Below are positions 22,990 through 32,823 of a DNA stretch of 64,000 nt, piece after piece (position 1 is the first letter of the stretch; every line of letters starts with the position of its first letter). A program made the position numbers and the translations under genes. Origin of the DNA: Rothia nasimurium (GTDB lineage Bacteria; Actinomycetota; Actinomycetes; Actinomycetales; Micrococcaceae); contig NZ_CAKMTD010000002.1 in the NCBI RefSeq assembly GCF_928391935.1, forward strand, positions 1-64,000, written 5' to 3'. The notes under the pieces are model-generated. The model did no database searches and had not been told where the DNA came from. It saw only the letters and a list, made by a program, of their open reading frames with translations.

Positions 22990-23039
22990 AACTGAACCTG
23001 CGGAGCTCCAGCTTTGGGTGGGGCTCCGCAGGGTCAGTT
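22990..23039. terminator. Strong hairpin behind the surface-protein gene
   Basis: Seventeen-base arms (22990-23006 and 23023-23039) pair with one mismatch. They lie 28 bases beyond the stop of the surface-protein gene at 23067. A smaller hairpin at 22943-22966 (CCGAAA...TTTCGG) serves the plus-strand hydrolase. Confidence 0.75.
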
Positions 23040-23066
23040 ATGGGTGGTAGCTTGGCCGGCTGTCAG

Positions 23067-24554
23067 CTAGGATGACTTGGCGCGGCGGGCTACCAGGAGG
23101 GCGCCTGCTGCCAGTACGAGCAGGCCGGCGACACCACCGAGAACCGCTGGGCCTGCGCCGGTGCGGGCCAGCTCAGCCCTGGGTGCCGTTGCCTGGGAGG
23201 CGGAGGCAGGATTTGCAGCTTTCTGAGTGTCGGTTGCGGCCCCGGTTGTACCGTTACCCTGGGTGACGGCGCCCTCGGACGCTGCTGGATCCGTAGTAGC
23301 TTCAGGTTCCGCACCGGGCTCTGCCGGGGCTGCAGATTCTGTGGGGGCAGGAGTCTGGGTTGGTTCGGGAGTTGCGGTAGCTACCCCCTGGCCGGTGTAG
23401 ACAATAACGATGGACGCAGTTTCACTTGTACCGTCTGTATAGGTTATCTTCAGGTCAAAGGGGTACCGGTTCTCACCAGCTACAGCAGTCTTGGTATCGA
23501 TGGCGTAGGAAATGTCACCTTCATTGTTGACCGTCAGGGTGATACCAGCAGGAGCGTTGAGCACTTCAAAGGTGGTGCCGTTGGGCTGGCCAACCTCAGT
23601 GCCGTCCAGGGTATCAAGGAAGAAGGCTTTAAAATTGCCGGTAGCTTCAGAACCAACTTTGGCGTCGCCTGACAAGAGGTATTCGTAGCGTTCATTGTAA
23701 GGAGTGGTTTGGAACCTATCTTCATTAGGGTCATAAATCACTACCCCATCAATGTCCTTTGTGGAACCGTCTGAGAAGGTGACCCGAACGGTGAAGGGGT
23801 ACTCTGCGTACTCGGTGGGCACCTCGTTAAAGAGGAAGGCGATGAACCCATTCTCCGGGTTGATAGACATGCCGGGTTCAGTGGGGGCCTTGATGAGCTG
23901 GGCCTTTGCACCTGCAGGTAGGCCCTTAGTTTCTACGTTAGGGTCTTTCAGGTTGGTGTAGGTGGGTGAAAAACCGAAGTCGCGACCTGCCTCAAGGGTT
24001 GAAAAGATGTTGTCGCCAAAGTAGCTAATGTCGTAGGCGCTGGCCTCGGTGGGGAACTCAGCTTGCCCCAGGGTTAGGTTGACTGTGGTGGGGATAGTTG
24101 CCCCGCCGGGGAGGGTAACTGTCACCTCAAATTCCCCGGTAGCCCTTTGAGTAGCGCCCTGGGCCCATTCAGCGGTGACGATACCGGTTGCCGGGTCAAT
24201 GGCTGCTGAAAAGTTTTCCCCAGTGACCCCGGTCAGAGCAAAAACTGTTCCGTCACCGAATTCGATTTTCTCGCCGGTTATGCCGAAGGTCCACAGCTCA
24301 GGAGTGTACTGGTACTTTTTGCCAGCTTCCAGGTTGTACCGCTGGCCAATGTAGATGAAATCAACGCCTTCCACAGCTACCACTGTGGAGGGCTCAGCAG
24401 TCGGGGTGGGGGTGCCAAGGACGGTCGGGCTGGGGGCTGGGGTTGAACTGGCGACTGGCGCTGAATCTTGCGCAAAAGCGGGAACCAGGGCCCCGCCAGC
24501 TAGGAGCAGGGTGGCACTTAGTCCAAGAGCTTGTGTGGTGGTCGCAGCTTTCAT
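23067..24554 (-). CDS. Cell-wall-anchored surface protein with Rib-like domains (LARTG sorting signal)
   Basis: The 495-residue protein has a signal peptide (hydrophobic to about residue 27, cleavage likely after AFA). A Ser/Thr/Pro linker and about three beta-rich domains follow; two end in Rib/alpha-like stretches such as YPFTVRVTFSDGST and YPFDLKITYTDGTS. A long Pro/Thr/Glu/Ala spacer comes next. It ends with a sorting signal: LARTG at about residue 462, a hydrophobic helix and ARRAKSS. The motif differs from LPXTG and resembles class E sortase sites. The ATG at 24554 has AGGAAAG upstream. It is probably surface-exposed; adhesion is only inference. No sortase gene is in the window. Confidence 0.75.
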   Translation of the reverse strand: MKAATTTQALGLSATLLLAGGALVPAFAQDSAPVASSTPAPSPTVLGTPTPTAEPSTVVAVEGVDFIYIGQRYNLEAGKKYQYTPELWTFGITGEKIEFGDGTVFALTGVTGENFSAAIDPATGIVTAEWAQGATQRATGEFEVTVTLPGGATIPTTVNLTLGQAEFPTEASAYDISYFGDNIFSTLEAGRDFGFSPTYTNLKDPNVETKGLPAGAKAQLIKAPTEPGMSINPENGFIAFLFNEVPTEYAEYPFTVRVTFSDGSTKDIDGVVIYDPNEDRFQTTPYNERYEYLLSGDAKVGSEATGNFKAFFLDTLDGTEVGQPNGTTFEVLNAPAGITLTVNNEGDISYAIDTKTAVAGENRYPFDLKITYTDGTSETASIVIVYTGQGVATATPEPTQTPAPTESAAPAEPGAEPEATTDPAASEGAVTQGNGTTGAATDTQKAANPASASQATAPRAELARTGAGPAVLGGVAGLLVLAAGALLVARRAKSS

Positions 24555-24893
24555 TGCTTCTTTCCTAGGTGTGAGTGTAATGGGGGTGAGCACCATGTTA
24601 GTGCCCTAGGCCTTGGGTGGACGTTCACTGGGAATTGTTACGCTGGGGAAGGTGGAATGACGAAGAACCCCGACTTGCCACCACCGCTACGCATGGGACG
24701 GGCTGTTCCCTCTCAGCGGCTCTCGCAACCCGGCTGGGGGCAGGTGACGGCCTGCCAGATACCCTGCCCTGCTTGACAGTGCCCTAGCCACCGCCGGAAG
24801 ATAAAAGTGACCCTACCGAGACCTTCGGCACCCTCTCCCGGCGGTCGGCACCACTTCCGCTGACCGGGACAACAAGCAATAGAAAGACATGAG
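24555..24893. promoter_or_regulatory. Divergent region between surface protein and D-lactate dehydrogenase
   Basis: No gene is seen in these 339 bp. A plus-strand TTGACA at 24773-24778 could be a -35 for the dehydrogenase, but the best -10-like sequence (GATAAA near 24800) is spaced too far for a standard promoter. A loose inverted repeat, CCGCCGG...CCGGCGG, surrounds it (about 24791-24845). Confidence 0.35.
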
Positions 24894-26609
24894 ATGACTT
24901 CCTCTCAAGCGGCATCAGGCTCCCACCAGCAGGCCCTCGACGCCCTCACCGCAATTTTGGGCAAAGACAACGTTCTCACCGCAGAGCACGCAACAGCCCC
25001 CTTCAGTAAGGGCTATCGCTTTGGTGGTGGCCCCCTGTTCGCGGTGCTCAAGCCCACCACCCTCGTCCAGATGTGGAAGGCCCTGCAGGTCTGTGTTGAC
25101 CACAATCTTATGGTCATTCCCCAGGCCTCCAACACCGGTCTGACCGGCGGCTCCGGCCCCGGCTTCCAGGACTACGATCGCCCCATCGTCCTGATGTCCA
25201 CCCACCACATTAACCAGGTTCACCTGATTAACGACGCCCATGAGGCAATTTCCCTGGCAGGCACCACCCTGATTCAGCTAACGGACGCCCTAACCCCGCA
25301 CGGCCGGGAGCCCCATTCAGTGATTGGGTCAACCTCTATCGGCGCCTCGGTGATTGGCGGTATCGCCAACAACTCCGGTGGCAGCCAGATCCGTAAGGGA
25401 CCGGCCTTCACCCGCGAAGCTATCTTTGCCCGGGTTACCGACGAGGGTAAGGTTGAGCTGGTCAACCACCTGGGCATTTCCCTGGGTGATGACCCGGAGG
25501 TAGCCCTGGATAAGCTGCAGCGCGGTGATTGGTCCCCGGCGGACGTTACCCCCGCCCCCGAAGATACCAGCGAAACCGAATACGCTGAGCACCTGCGCAA
25601 GATTGAGCCAACCCCGGCCCGGTACAACTCAAACCCCAAATACCTTTTCGAAGCCTCCGGCTCAGCGGGCAAGATCCTCATTTTTGCAGTCCGAACCCGC
25701 ACCTACCCGCTGGAGAAGAACCCCACCACTTTCTACATCGGCACCCATACCCCGCAGGAACTTGAGGGGATTCGCCGCCTCTTCCTGAGCGCTGATATGC
25801 CCCTGCCGATCGCCGCCGAATACATGGGTCGCACCGCCTTTGACCTGGCGGAAAAGTACGGCAAGGACACCTACGTCTTCCTCAAGCACCTGAGCCCCGC
25901 CGTCCAGACTAAACTTTTTGCGTTCAAGTCCTGGGCTAATAATCTCTTCAGCAAGGTTCCCGGCATTGGCCCGACCTTTGCTGATACTGTCTCTCAGAAG
26001 GCCTTTGACCTGATCCCCAGCCAGCTCCCCCAGCGTCTGCTTGACTACCGCCAGCGCTTTGAGCACCACCTCCAGCTCACCGTCAGTGCGGCCCAGGCGG
26101 CAGAAAGTGAAGCTATGCTCAAGGCCTTCTTTGCTGAAGAAGGCAATAGCGGCGATTTCTTTATCTGCACCCCGGACGAGGCCAAGAGCGCTACCCTCAA
26201 CCGCTTCGGGGCAGCAAGCGCAGCTAACCGCTATGCAGCCATGAAGCGTAAGGAACTGGGCGAGCTGATCCCCATTGACGTTGCCCTGCGCCGGGACGAC
26301 TGGGATTGGCTGGAAGTCCTGCCCCAGCACATCGCTGACCAGCTCGATACAGCAGCCTACTACGGCCATTTCTTCTGCCACGTCATGCACCAGGACTACG
26401 TCGCCAAGAAGGGCGTTGACCCCCACAAGCTGCATGATGATATCCAGGAGCTGCTGGAGGCCCGCGGGGCCAAGCTGCCGGCAGAACACAACTACGGCCG
26501 CCTCTACCACATGCCTGAGGACATGGTCGCCCACTTCAAGGAGATGGATCCTACCAACACCTTCAACGCGGGAATTGGCGGGACCTCCCCCAAGAAGAAT
26601 TGGGCCTAG
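24894..26609 (+). CDS. dld: Quinone-dependent D-lactate dehydrogenase
   Basis: It is a peripheral-membrane FAD enzyme that oxidises D-lactate to pyruvate and feeds electrons to quinone. The FAD-binding PCMH region is visible (IPQASNTGLTGGSGP near residue 79 and SVIGSTSIGASVIGGIANNSGGSQ near residue 142). The C-terminal membrane-binding half follows, with HNYGRLYHMPEDM near the end. The length of 571 residues matches E. coli Dld. The ATG at 24894 is preceded by AGAAAGACATG-type purines. A hairpin at 26686-26709 lies behind it. Confidence 0.92.
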   Translation: MTSSQAASGSHQQALDALTAILGKDNVLTAEHATAPFSKGYRFGGGPLFAVLKPTTLVQMWKALQVCVDHNLMVIPQASNTGLTGGSGPGFQDYDRPIVLMSTHHINQVHLINDAHEAISLAGTTLIQLTDALTPHGREPHSVIGSTSIGASVIGGIANNSGGSQIRKGPAFTREAIFARVTDEGKVELVNHLGISLGDDPEVALDKLQRGDWSPADVTPAPEDTSETEYAEHLRKIEPTPARYNSNPKYLFEASGSAGKILIFAVRTRTYPLEKNPTTFYIGTHTPQELEGIRRLFLSADMPLPIAAEYMGRTAFDLAEKYGKDTYVFLKHLSPAVQTKLFAFKSWANNLFSKVPGIGPTFADTVSQKAFDLIPSQLPQRLLDYRQRFEHHLQLTVSAAQAAESEAMLKAFFAEEGNSGDFFICTPDEAKSATLNRFGAASAANRYAAMKRKELGELIPIDVALRRDDWDWLEVLPQHIADQLDTAAYYGHFFCHVMHQDYVAKKGVDPHKLHDDIQELLEARGAKLPAEHNYGRLYHMPEDMVAHFKEMDPTNTFNAGIGGTSPKKNWA

Positions 26610-26685
26610 AGGGCTAATTCCGCCTGGAGGCGGGGGTCGGTTCACCCTTCCGGCTGATTACAAGAAACGGTCAGGTAACTAGAGT

Positions 26686-26709
26686 GGGTGGTATCAAGTG
26701 ATACCACCC
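26686..26709 (+). terminator. Hairpin behind dld
   Basis: A perfect 11-bp stem, GGGTGGTATCA with TGATACCACCC, has a two-base centre. The following sequence is only weakly T-rich, so strength is uncertain. Confidence 0.6.
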
Positions 26710-26767
26710 ATTCCCATATCCAGCTGGCTCTGGGGCATACCCCTTGGCGAGGTGCCTGGGGCCAGCT

Positions 26768-28393
26768 ATGAAAGAAGTGACCGTGTTCCTGTTCCGCCCA
26801 CAACCCGCCCACCGACGCACCACCTTACTGACCACCGCCGTCCTGAGTGCCAGCACCCTGGCGCTAGCAGGCTGCAGCCTCAGTATCCCCTCAAACCAGC
26901 AGCCCACAGACCAGGCGCTTGCTCCTGCCGCCGACCGGGCGAACGGGGCCAGCTGGCAGCGGGAGAACTTTGAGAACTTCTACGACCAGAGCATCAGCTG
27001 GGGCGAATGCACCGCCGAGCACAGCGGCTTCTCACCCGAGAACGAAGAAATCTTGAAGGAAACCGGCTTTGACTATGCCAACTACGAGTGCGGAACCGTC
27101 ACCGCCCCGCTGAACTGGGGAGATCCCGAGGACAACCGCACCGTCGAGCTGGCCGTCAGCCGTACTGTATCGACCGGGGGTAAGCAGCAGGTGCCCCTCT
27201 TCACCAACCCCGGTGGGCCCGGTATCGGCGGGATTCAGCACGCCATGTCACTGGCCACCGACCCGTCCTTTGCCCCCGTCCTGGAAAGTCACCAGCTCTG
27301 GGGTTTTGACCCCCGCGGTATCGGGGCCTCGTCCCCCGTCACCTGCGAGTCTGATTCTGAGGTGGCTGCCGTGCAGCTAGCCGAATGTGCCGCCAGCTCA
27401 GAGATTGCCAACTACATGGGTACCTCCCAGGTAGCCCGCGACATGGAGCTTCTACGATCCTTGGCAGGCGGCGAGCGCCTGGATTACCTGGGCTACTCCT
27501 ACGGCACCATGCTGGGGGCCACCTACGCCACCCTCTTCCCCGAGAAGGCAGGACGTATGGTGCTCGACTCGGCTGAAAACGCCCAGTGGGGGGCTCTGAC
27601 CCACAACTTTGACCAGATGGTGGCGGTAGCTAAGGCTGTTGGTGCCCTGGCTGATAGCTGCTCTGACCTCACCACCTCAGACGGTGCGACCGTGACCTGC
27701 CCCTTCACCAGCGAGCGCGAGATGCTGGACTACCAGAAGTCCCTGACGGACAAGCCCCTGGTGGCCAGCGACGGCACCGAGATTACCGGTTCGGAGCTGC
27801 GGGATTACCTGACCAGCCAGCTCTACGGGCCGGACGTCATGCGGGGAGACGGCCTGGACCTGCTAGGCAGGGCCAAGGGCGGGGACCAAGGCGCTGTGGA
27901 CGAGCTGGCCCAGGCTATTGCCGGTAACAGCGCGGAGATTGATACGGCAGGCCAGCTGGTAGTGTGCCCGTCCAAGCCGAAGACTCCGGACGTTGAGGCC
28001 CTGCTGGCTCATATGAAGCAGGTGGGCGTGCCTGAGTTTATCGGCGGCCCTGAGCTGACCGATGAGGTGCTGGCTGAGTTTACCGAGTTTGATTGCGCGG
28101 TCCTGCCTGGCACCGGCACTGATATTACGACCTCTTTTGATGCTTCCAAGGTTTCAACTGACCTGCTGGTTATTGGTATTACTGGCGACCATGCCACCCC
28201 CTATCAGCATGGCAAGGAGCTGGCTCGTCAGCTGGGGAAGGCGTCCTTTGTGACGCTGGAGGGGACGGGCCACGGGGCGTCCTTCTCTGGCCGCTCTACC
28301 TGCGTTGATGAGCTGGCGACTGCCTACCTGGTGGAGGGGATCGTGCCTAAGGACGGTACGGTGTGCCAGCCGGACGCCCCCGAACAGCAGTAA
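26768..28393 (+). CDS. Secreted lipoprotein alpha/beta hydrolase (TAP-like tripeptidyl aminopeptidase)
   Basis: The N-terminus is a lipoprotein signal peptide: Arg-rich start, hydrophobic core and lipobox LALAGC near residue 29. The mature part is an alpha/beta hydrolase with FTNPGGPG (oxyanion region), GFDPRGIG, and the nucleophile elbow LGYSYGTMLGATYA. A C-terminal TAP-like domain holds Asp and His in TGDHATPY and EGTGHGASF. It probably releases short peptides from the outside of the cell. The start is uncertain: ATG 26768, GTG 26783 (with AAAGAAG upstream) or TTG 26744 are possible. At 541 residues it fits the family. Confidence 0.8.
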   Translation: MKEVTVFLFRPQPAHRRTTLLTTAVLSASTLALAGCSLSIPSNQQPTDQALAPAADRANGASWQRENFENFYDQSISWGECTAEHSGFSPENEEILKETGFDYANYECGTVTAPLNWGDPEDNRTVELAVSRTVSTGGKQQVPLFTNPGGPGIGGIQHAMSLATDPSFAPVLESHQLWGFDPRGIGASSPVTCESDSEVAAVQLAECAASSEIANYMGTSQVARDMELLRSLAGGERLDYLGYSYGTMLGATYATLFPEKAGRMVLDSAENAQWGALTHNFDQMVAVAKAVGALADSCSDLTTSDGATVTCPFTSEREMLDYQKSLTDKPLVASDGTEITGSELRDYLTSQLYGPDVMRGDGLDLLGRAKGGDQGAVDELAQAIAGNSAEIDTAGQLVVCPSKPKTPDVEALLAHMKQVGVPEFIGGPELTDEVLAEFTEFDCAVLPGTGTDITTSFDASKVSTDLLVIGITGDHATPYQHGKELARQLGKASFVTLEGTGHGASFSGRSTCVDELATAYLVEGIVPKDGTVCQPDAPEQQ

Positions 28394-28415
28394 CCTCCCC
28401 CTTAAGCGACTAGGT

Positions 28416-28476
28416 ACCATTTAAATCGGAAAAACCCACCTGGCTGGTGGGTTTTTCTGATTTAGGTGGTACCTAC
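28416..28476. terminator. Hairpin terminator, copy 2 of a 61-bp duplicated element
   Basis: It differs from 683-743 at two of 61 positions. The stem and loop are the same apart from one G-U-type change. It stands between the convergent peptidase and fhs genes, 15 bases beyond the fhs stop, and can terminate both. Confidence 0.8.
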
Positions 28477-28490
28477 TGTTTAAGGGCGGG

Positions 28491-30200
28491 TTAGAAGAGG
28501 CCGACCATGGTGCCGTTTTCGTCAAATCCGATCCGCTCGGCAGCCGGGGACTTGGCCAGACCCGGCATGGTACGCATAGTGCCGCAAATCGCGTAGACGT
28601 AACCAGCACCAGCTGCCAGGCGCACCTCGCGCACAGGCAGGGTCCAGCCGGTCGGGGCCCCCTTGAGAGCAGGGTCAGCCGAAATCGACAGGTGGGTCTT
28701 GGCAATGACGACCGGCAGGTTACCGTAGCCTAGCTCCTCGTAGCGGGCCAGCTGCTTGGCGGCAGCCGGGGCGACCTCAATGCCGTCCGCCCCGTAGACC
28801 TTGGTGGCCACCTTCTCAATCTTGGTGGTCAGGCTGTCGTCGTCCTCGTAGGTGTAGGTCAGGTTGCTGACGTCGTCGCAGGCGGCGGCGACGGCGTCCG
28901 CCAGCTCGGTCACGCCCTTGCCGCCCTCGGCGACGCCACGGTGAATCGCCACGCGAGCGCCAGCCTCTTCAGCAATACGGCGGATGGTCTCGTGTTCTGA
29001 CTCGAAATCGGTGGGGAAGGCGTTAATGGCAACCACCGGTTGCACGCCGAAGGAGCGCACAATCTCGATGTGCTTGAGCAGGTTAGCGGCGCCTGCCTCG
29101 ACGTCCCCGGTGTTCTCTGCCAGCAGGCCCTCGGGCAGGGGCTTGCCGGGCACGATCTTGTAGCGGCCCGAGTGGGACTTGAGGGAGCGGACGGTGACGA
29201 CCAGGACGGCGGCGTCCGGCTTGAGACCGGAGACGCGGCACTTGACGTTGAAGAAGCGCTCCGCACCCATGTCTGCGCCGAAGCCGGCCTCGGTAATCAC
29301 ATAGTCGGCGTGTTCCAGGCCAACGTAGTCAGCGACGACCGAGGAGTTGCCGGTGGCGATATTGCCGAAGGGGCCAGCGTGGATCAGGGCGGGGGTCTTC
29401 TCGAGTGTCTGGAGCAGGTTGGGGTTGATAGCGTCAGCCAGGATGACGGCCATGGATCCGTCTGCCTTGAGGTCGGCTGCGGTGACGGGATCACCGTCGA
29501 CGTTGAGGCCGATCACGATCTTGGCCAGGCGCTGTTGCAGGTCTTCGAAGCTGGTGGAGAGGGACAGGATCACCATAATTTCGCTAGCTGAGGTGATGTC
29601 GAAGCCGGTTTCGCGGGGGACGCCGTCCATTCGCTCGCCCAGGCCAACGACGATGTTTCGCAGGGAGCGGTCGTTCATGTCAATGACGCGGCGCCAGGTG
29701 ATGGCGCGGGTATCGATGCGCAGCTCGTTGCCATGATGCAGGTGGTTGTCGATCATGGCGGCCAGCAGGTTGTGGGCTGCGGTGACGGCGTGGAAGTCGC
29801 CGGTCAGGTGCAGGTTGAGCTTCTCCATGGGGACGATCTGGGAGTAGCCGCCGCCTGCCGCGCCGCCCTTGATGCCGAAGGTAGGGCCCATGGAGGGCTG
29901 ACGGAGGGTCAGCATGGCCTTGCGGCCGGTGGCTGCCATGCCTTGGGCGAGGGAGACTGAGGTTGCGGTCTTGCCCTCACCGAGGGGGGTGGGGGTAACG
30001 GCGGTGACGACGATGTACTTGGAGCCGCGGGCCAGGGCCTTTTCTGCGGTGGTGTCGTCGGTCAGTTGCACCTTGGCGACGTACTTGCCGTAGGGTTCTA
30101 GGCGGTTTTCGTCGATGCCTGATGCGGTTGCGATCTCGGTAATCGGTTGCAGGGTTGCTGCCTGTGCGATTTCGAGGTCGGAGGGGAAGGGCTTGCTCAT
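28491..30200 (-). CDS. fhs: Formate-tetrahydrofolate ligase
   Basis: It makes 10-formyl-tetrahydrofolate from formate, THF and ATP for purine synthesis and one-carbon metabolism. The P-loop lies in TPTPLGEGKTATSVSLAQG near residue 60. Family marks include LRQPSMGPTFGIKGGAAGGGY and, near the C-terminus, the GTMRTMPGL motif. At 569 residues it is of normal length. The ATG at 30200 has GAGGAAG upstream; an in-frame extension to 30257 is unsupported. It stands alone between two convergent or spaced neighbours. Confidence 0.95.
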   Translation of the reverse strand: MSKPFPSDLEIAQAATLQPITEIATASGIDENRLEPYGKYVAKVQLTDDTTAEKALARGSKYIVVTAVTPTPLGEGKTATSVSLAQGMAATGRKAMLTLRQPSMGPTFGIKGGAAGGGYSQIVPMEKLNLHLTGDFHAVTAAHNLLAAMIDNHLHHGNELRIDTRAITWRRVIDMNDRSLRNIVVGLGERMDGVPRETGFDITSASEIMVILSLSTSFEDLQQRLAKIVIGLNVDGDPVTAADLKADGSMAVILADAINPNLLQTLEKTPALIHAGPFGNIATGNSSVVADYVGLEHADYVITEAGFGADMGAERFFNVKCRVSGLKPDAAVLVVTVRSLKSHSGRYKIVPGKPLPEGLLAENTGDVEAGAANLLKHIEIVRSFGVQPVVAINAFPTDFESEHETIRRIAEEAGARVAIHRGVAEGGKGVTELADAVAAACDDVSNLTYTYEDDDSLTTKIEKVATKVYGADGIEVAPAAAKQLARYEELGYGNLPVVIAKTHLSISADPALKGAPTGWTLPVREVRLAAGAGYVYAICGTMRTMPGLAKSPAAERIGFDENGTMVGLF

Positions 30201-30348
30201 GGAGACTTCCTCACTTTTGGGGGTTACTGCCGCTTCTAGTGTAGTGGCCCAGGCCACCTTTGGGTAGTATTTTCCCTGGTGGACTCCCAGATTTTCTCCC
30301 TGTCAGTGACGAGCCATCTACCTGCTGTTTCTCTGGCCCCGCCGGGTG

Positions 30349-30978
30349 TTAGTCGTCGTCAAAGTCACCGGCTAGGGCCTTGGCTGCCAGCGATTCTTCG
30401 TGGGCGGTTTCCCATACTTCCTTGGCTGCGCCCAGGTTCAGTATCAGAATCAGGGCACCTAGTATCAGGTCTGGCCAGCCCGTTCCCGTCCAGAGGGTGA
30501 GGCCAGCCATGAGGATAATCGCGATGTTGACCACCACATCATTTCTGGCGGCAAGAAAGGCAGCCTGAGTGAGCGACCCCGCACCGGTGCGGAATCGAGC
30601 CAGAATTAGAGTGCAGATCAGGTTAACCACCACAGCGCCGCCTGCGGTAACGAACAGGGTGAACGCATCGGGGGCGTCCGGATCCGGGAATTTCGTTGCG
30701 ATTTGCCAAACAGCAGCTACGGCGGGCAGAAGAATAATCACAGCGGATGCCTTGCCCGCCCGCGCCTGCCAGGTCAGCGACCAGCCCAGGGCGATTGCAA
30801 TGAGAGTATTGACCGCGAAATCCTCGAAGAAGTCTACACTGTCGGCCAGCAGGCTGACCGAGCCAATGGCCAGGGCGATAGCTCCCTCGATGAAGAAGTA
30901 GGCCAGGTTGAGACCGGCAACGAGCAGGACGGCGCGGCGCAGGCGGGCGGGGTCGATTAGGGGCTTAGATGAACTCAC
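30349..30978 (-). CDS. CDF-like cation efflux membrane protein
   Basis: The 209-residue protein has about six hydrophobic helices and the cation-diffusion-facilitator metal site SLLADSVDFFEDF near residue 40 (D-x-x-x-D type). The second site is NDVVVNIAIILMAG near residue 145. The cytoplasmic C-terminal domain of full CDF proteins is absent, which makes this the short membrane-only type. The metal is unknown. The GTG start at 30978 lies six bases behind TAATCT with no Shine-Dalgarno, so the message is probably leaderless. Confidence 0.75.
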   Translation of the reverse strand: MSSSKPLIDPARLRRAVLLVAGLNLAYFFIEGAIALAIGSVSLLADSVDFFEDFAVNTLIAIALGWSLTWQARAGKASAVIILLPAVAAVWQIATKFPDPDAPDAFTLFVTAGGAVVVNLICTLILARFRTGAGSLTQAAFLAARNDVVVNIAIILMAGLTLWTGTGWPDLILGALILILNLGAAKEVWETAHEESLAAKALAGDFDDD

Positions 30979-31071
30979 TAGTCTAGATTAGCACCACCCC
31001 GCCCGGGGTATCGGGCGGGGCGGCTTAGTCAGAGCAAGTAAGACCCAGACGGCTTAGACCTGTGAGGTTTC

Positions 31072-32823
31072 TTAGGCGCGGGCAAAGATTTCTGCCGGAG
31101 CCCCCTCTGCAACCAGCTCACCGTTTTCCAGGAGCACGGCCCGGTCAGCCAGTGAGGCAATGCGGGCATCGTGGGAGATGATGATGACGGCCCGGCCCTG
31201 CATCACCGCGGCCAGGGACTGGCGGGCGTCGGCCAGTTCCAGCTGGGTGGTGGATTCATCCAGAATCACCGCCTGGGGGTTGGCTACCACAATGCGGGCC
31301 AGGCCCAGCTGTTGAATCTGGTCGCGGGTCAGGACGCTGTTGGTTCCGCCCACCTGGGTTGCGAGCCCTTCGGGGAGGTCCTCAGCCCAGGTTGCGCCGA
31401 CGGCGTGCAGGGCTGAGAGGATTTCAGCCTCGCTGGCGTCTGGGGCTGCTACCTGCATGTTTTCGGCCAGGGTTCCGACGAAGACGTGGGCCTCCTGGGT
31501 GCAGATGAGCAGGGTGGGGCGTCCGTCCTCCCCGGCCTGGGTGGGGTAGAGCCCGTTGCCGACCAGGTGCCTGCCGACCCGCACCGTCCCCGAATCGGCT
31601 GTGAGCGACCCGGCAATCAGGCGAGCCAGGGTGGTCTTACCCGAACCGGAGCGTCCTACCAGGGCGAGCGTCTCCCCTGCCGCCAGTTGCAGGTCTACCC
31701 CCTTAATGACAGGGGCAGCCGGGTCGTACCCGTAGGTCACACCCTGTAGGTCGATGACCGGGGCGGACGCCCCCAGATCCAGCAGGTGCGTCGGGGCAGG
31801 TGCCTGCCCGGCGGCTCGTCGGGCCTGCTGCTGGTTCGACAGGTCAATGACGCCAAAGACACGGCCCATGGTGACGGTCATTTCGCGCAGGCGGTCAAGC
31901 CAGAAGGTGAAGATATCTGAGTTAACGCGCATGGTGAAGAGCATGATGGAGGCGGTTGCAACGTCGCCCCAGGTCGCCCAACCCTGCTCCACGCAGTAGG
32001 CACCCCAGACCATGGAGAGAACCAGGGGTAGGAAGGAGTTGAAAGCGTCCACGGCCCAGAAGATGGAGCGCACCATCACCATGCGGTCGCTGACCTCAAA
32101 GGTTTTCCAGATTCGTTCATCCTGCACCCGGGTGCGGGCCTCACTGATACCCAGTTCAGCAACGGTTCCCGCCCCGCGAATGTTTTCGGTTGCTACCACG
32201 GTCAGGTCGCTGACCGCCTCGGTCTTTTCCCGGGTGAGCGTGGCAATTCGGGGTAGGAAAATCGAGAGCACTATGGTCATCACGATAAACAGGGGTACAG
32301 TGACGAGCCCAATGGCCGGGTTGACCGTGAAGATAGTAGCCGCCGTAATCAGCATGTAGACGCTGATGTGGGCGAATTCCGGCAGGCCGGTGGCCAGCAC
32401 CTGGCGGACACTGTCGACGTCGTCGGTCAGGCGGGCTACCAGGTCGCCAGAGCCGGCGTCCTCAACGGTCTGGGCGTCCAGCTGTAGGGAGGCCCCGACC
32501 AGGTCAATGCCCAGGTCGCGGTTGAGGCGCACACCCATTTTCTGGCCCTGGAAGGTCCAGGCGCGGGCCAGCAGGGCCCCGGCGACCACAGCACAGCCAA
32601 TGACCGCCAACTCGGCCCAGGGGTAGCCGGTCAGCTGCCCGGTGGTAGCCCGGTCAATCAGCTGCCCCACCATAATGGGGGTCACCAGGGTCGCGATAGA
32701 GCTGGAGACGAACAGGAGAACCAGCAGGGCCAGCTGCCAGGGTGTTTTGAGAATCGAGAGGGTCAGCAACCGCCAGGTAGTTTTACCATCGGTAATGGGG
32801 AGGAGGTTAGCCACGGGCCTCAC
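31072..32823 (-). CDS. ABC exporter half with intact Walker A/B but altered signature
   Basis: This 583-residue half-transporter has six membrane helices (to about residue 300) followed by an ABC domain. Walker A GRSGSGKT (390-397), Q-loop region CTQEAHVF, Walker B AVILDES (518-524) and H-loop ISHD (549-552) are intact. The signature is LTRDQ (498-502) instead of LSGGQ. It overlaps the end of the upstream half-transporter by 17 bases, so the two are coupled and probably form a heterodimer. Together they would have one complete ATP site, made from this Walker A/B and the partner's LSGGQ. The substrate is unknown; drug or peptide export is inference from the family. Confidence 0.85.
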   Translation of the reverse strand: MRPVANLLPITDGKTTWRLLTLSILKTPWQLALLVLLFVSSSIATLVTPIMVGQLIDRATTGQLTGYPWAELAVIGCAVVAGALLARAWTFQGQKMGVRLNRDLGIDLVGASLQLDAQTVEDAGSGDLVARLTDDVDSVRQVLATGLPEFAHISVYMLITAATIFTVNPAIGLVTVPLFIVMTIVLSIFLPRIATLTREKTEAVSDLTVVATENIRGAGTVAELGISEARTRVQDERIWKTFEVSDRMVMVRSIFWAVDAFNSFLPLVLSMVWGAYCVEQGWATWGDVATASIMLFTMRVNSDIFTFWLDRLREMTVTMGRVFGVIDLSNQQQARRAAGQAPAPTHLLDLGASAPVIDLQGVTYGYDPAAPVIKGVDLQLAAGETLALVGRSGSGKTTLARLIAGSLTADSGTVRVGRHLVGNGLYPTQAGEDGRPTLLICTQEAHVFVGTLAENMQVAAPDASEAEILSALHAVGATWAEDLPEGLATQVGGTNSVLTRDQIQQLGLARIVVANPQAVILDESTTQLELADARQSLAAVMQGRAVIIISHDARIASLADRAVLLENGELVAEGAPAEIFARA

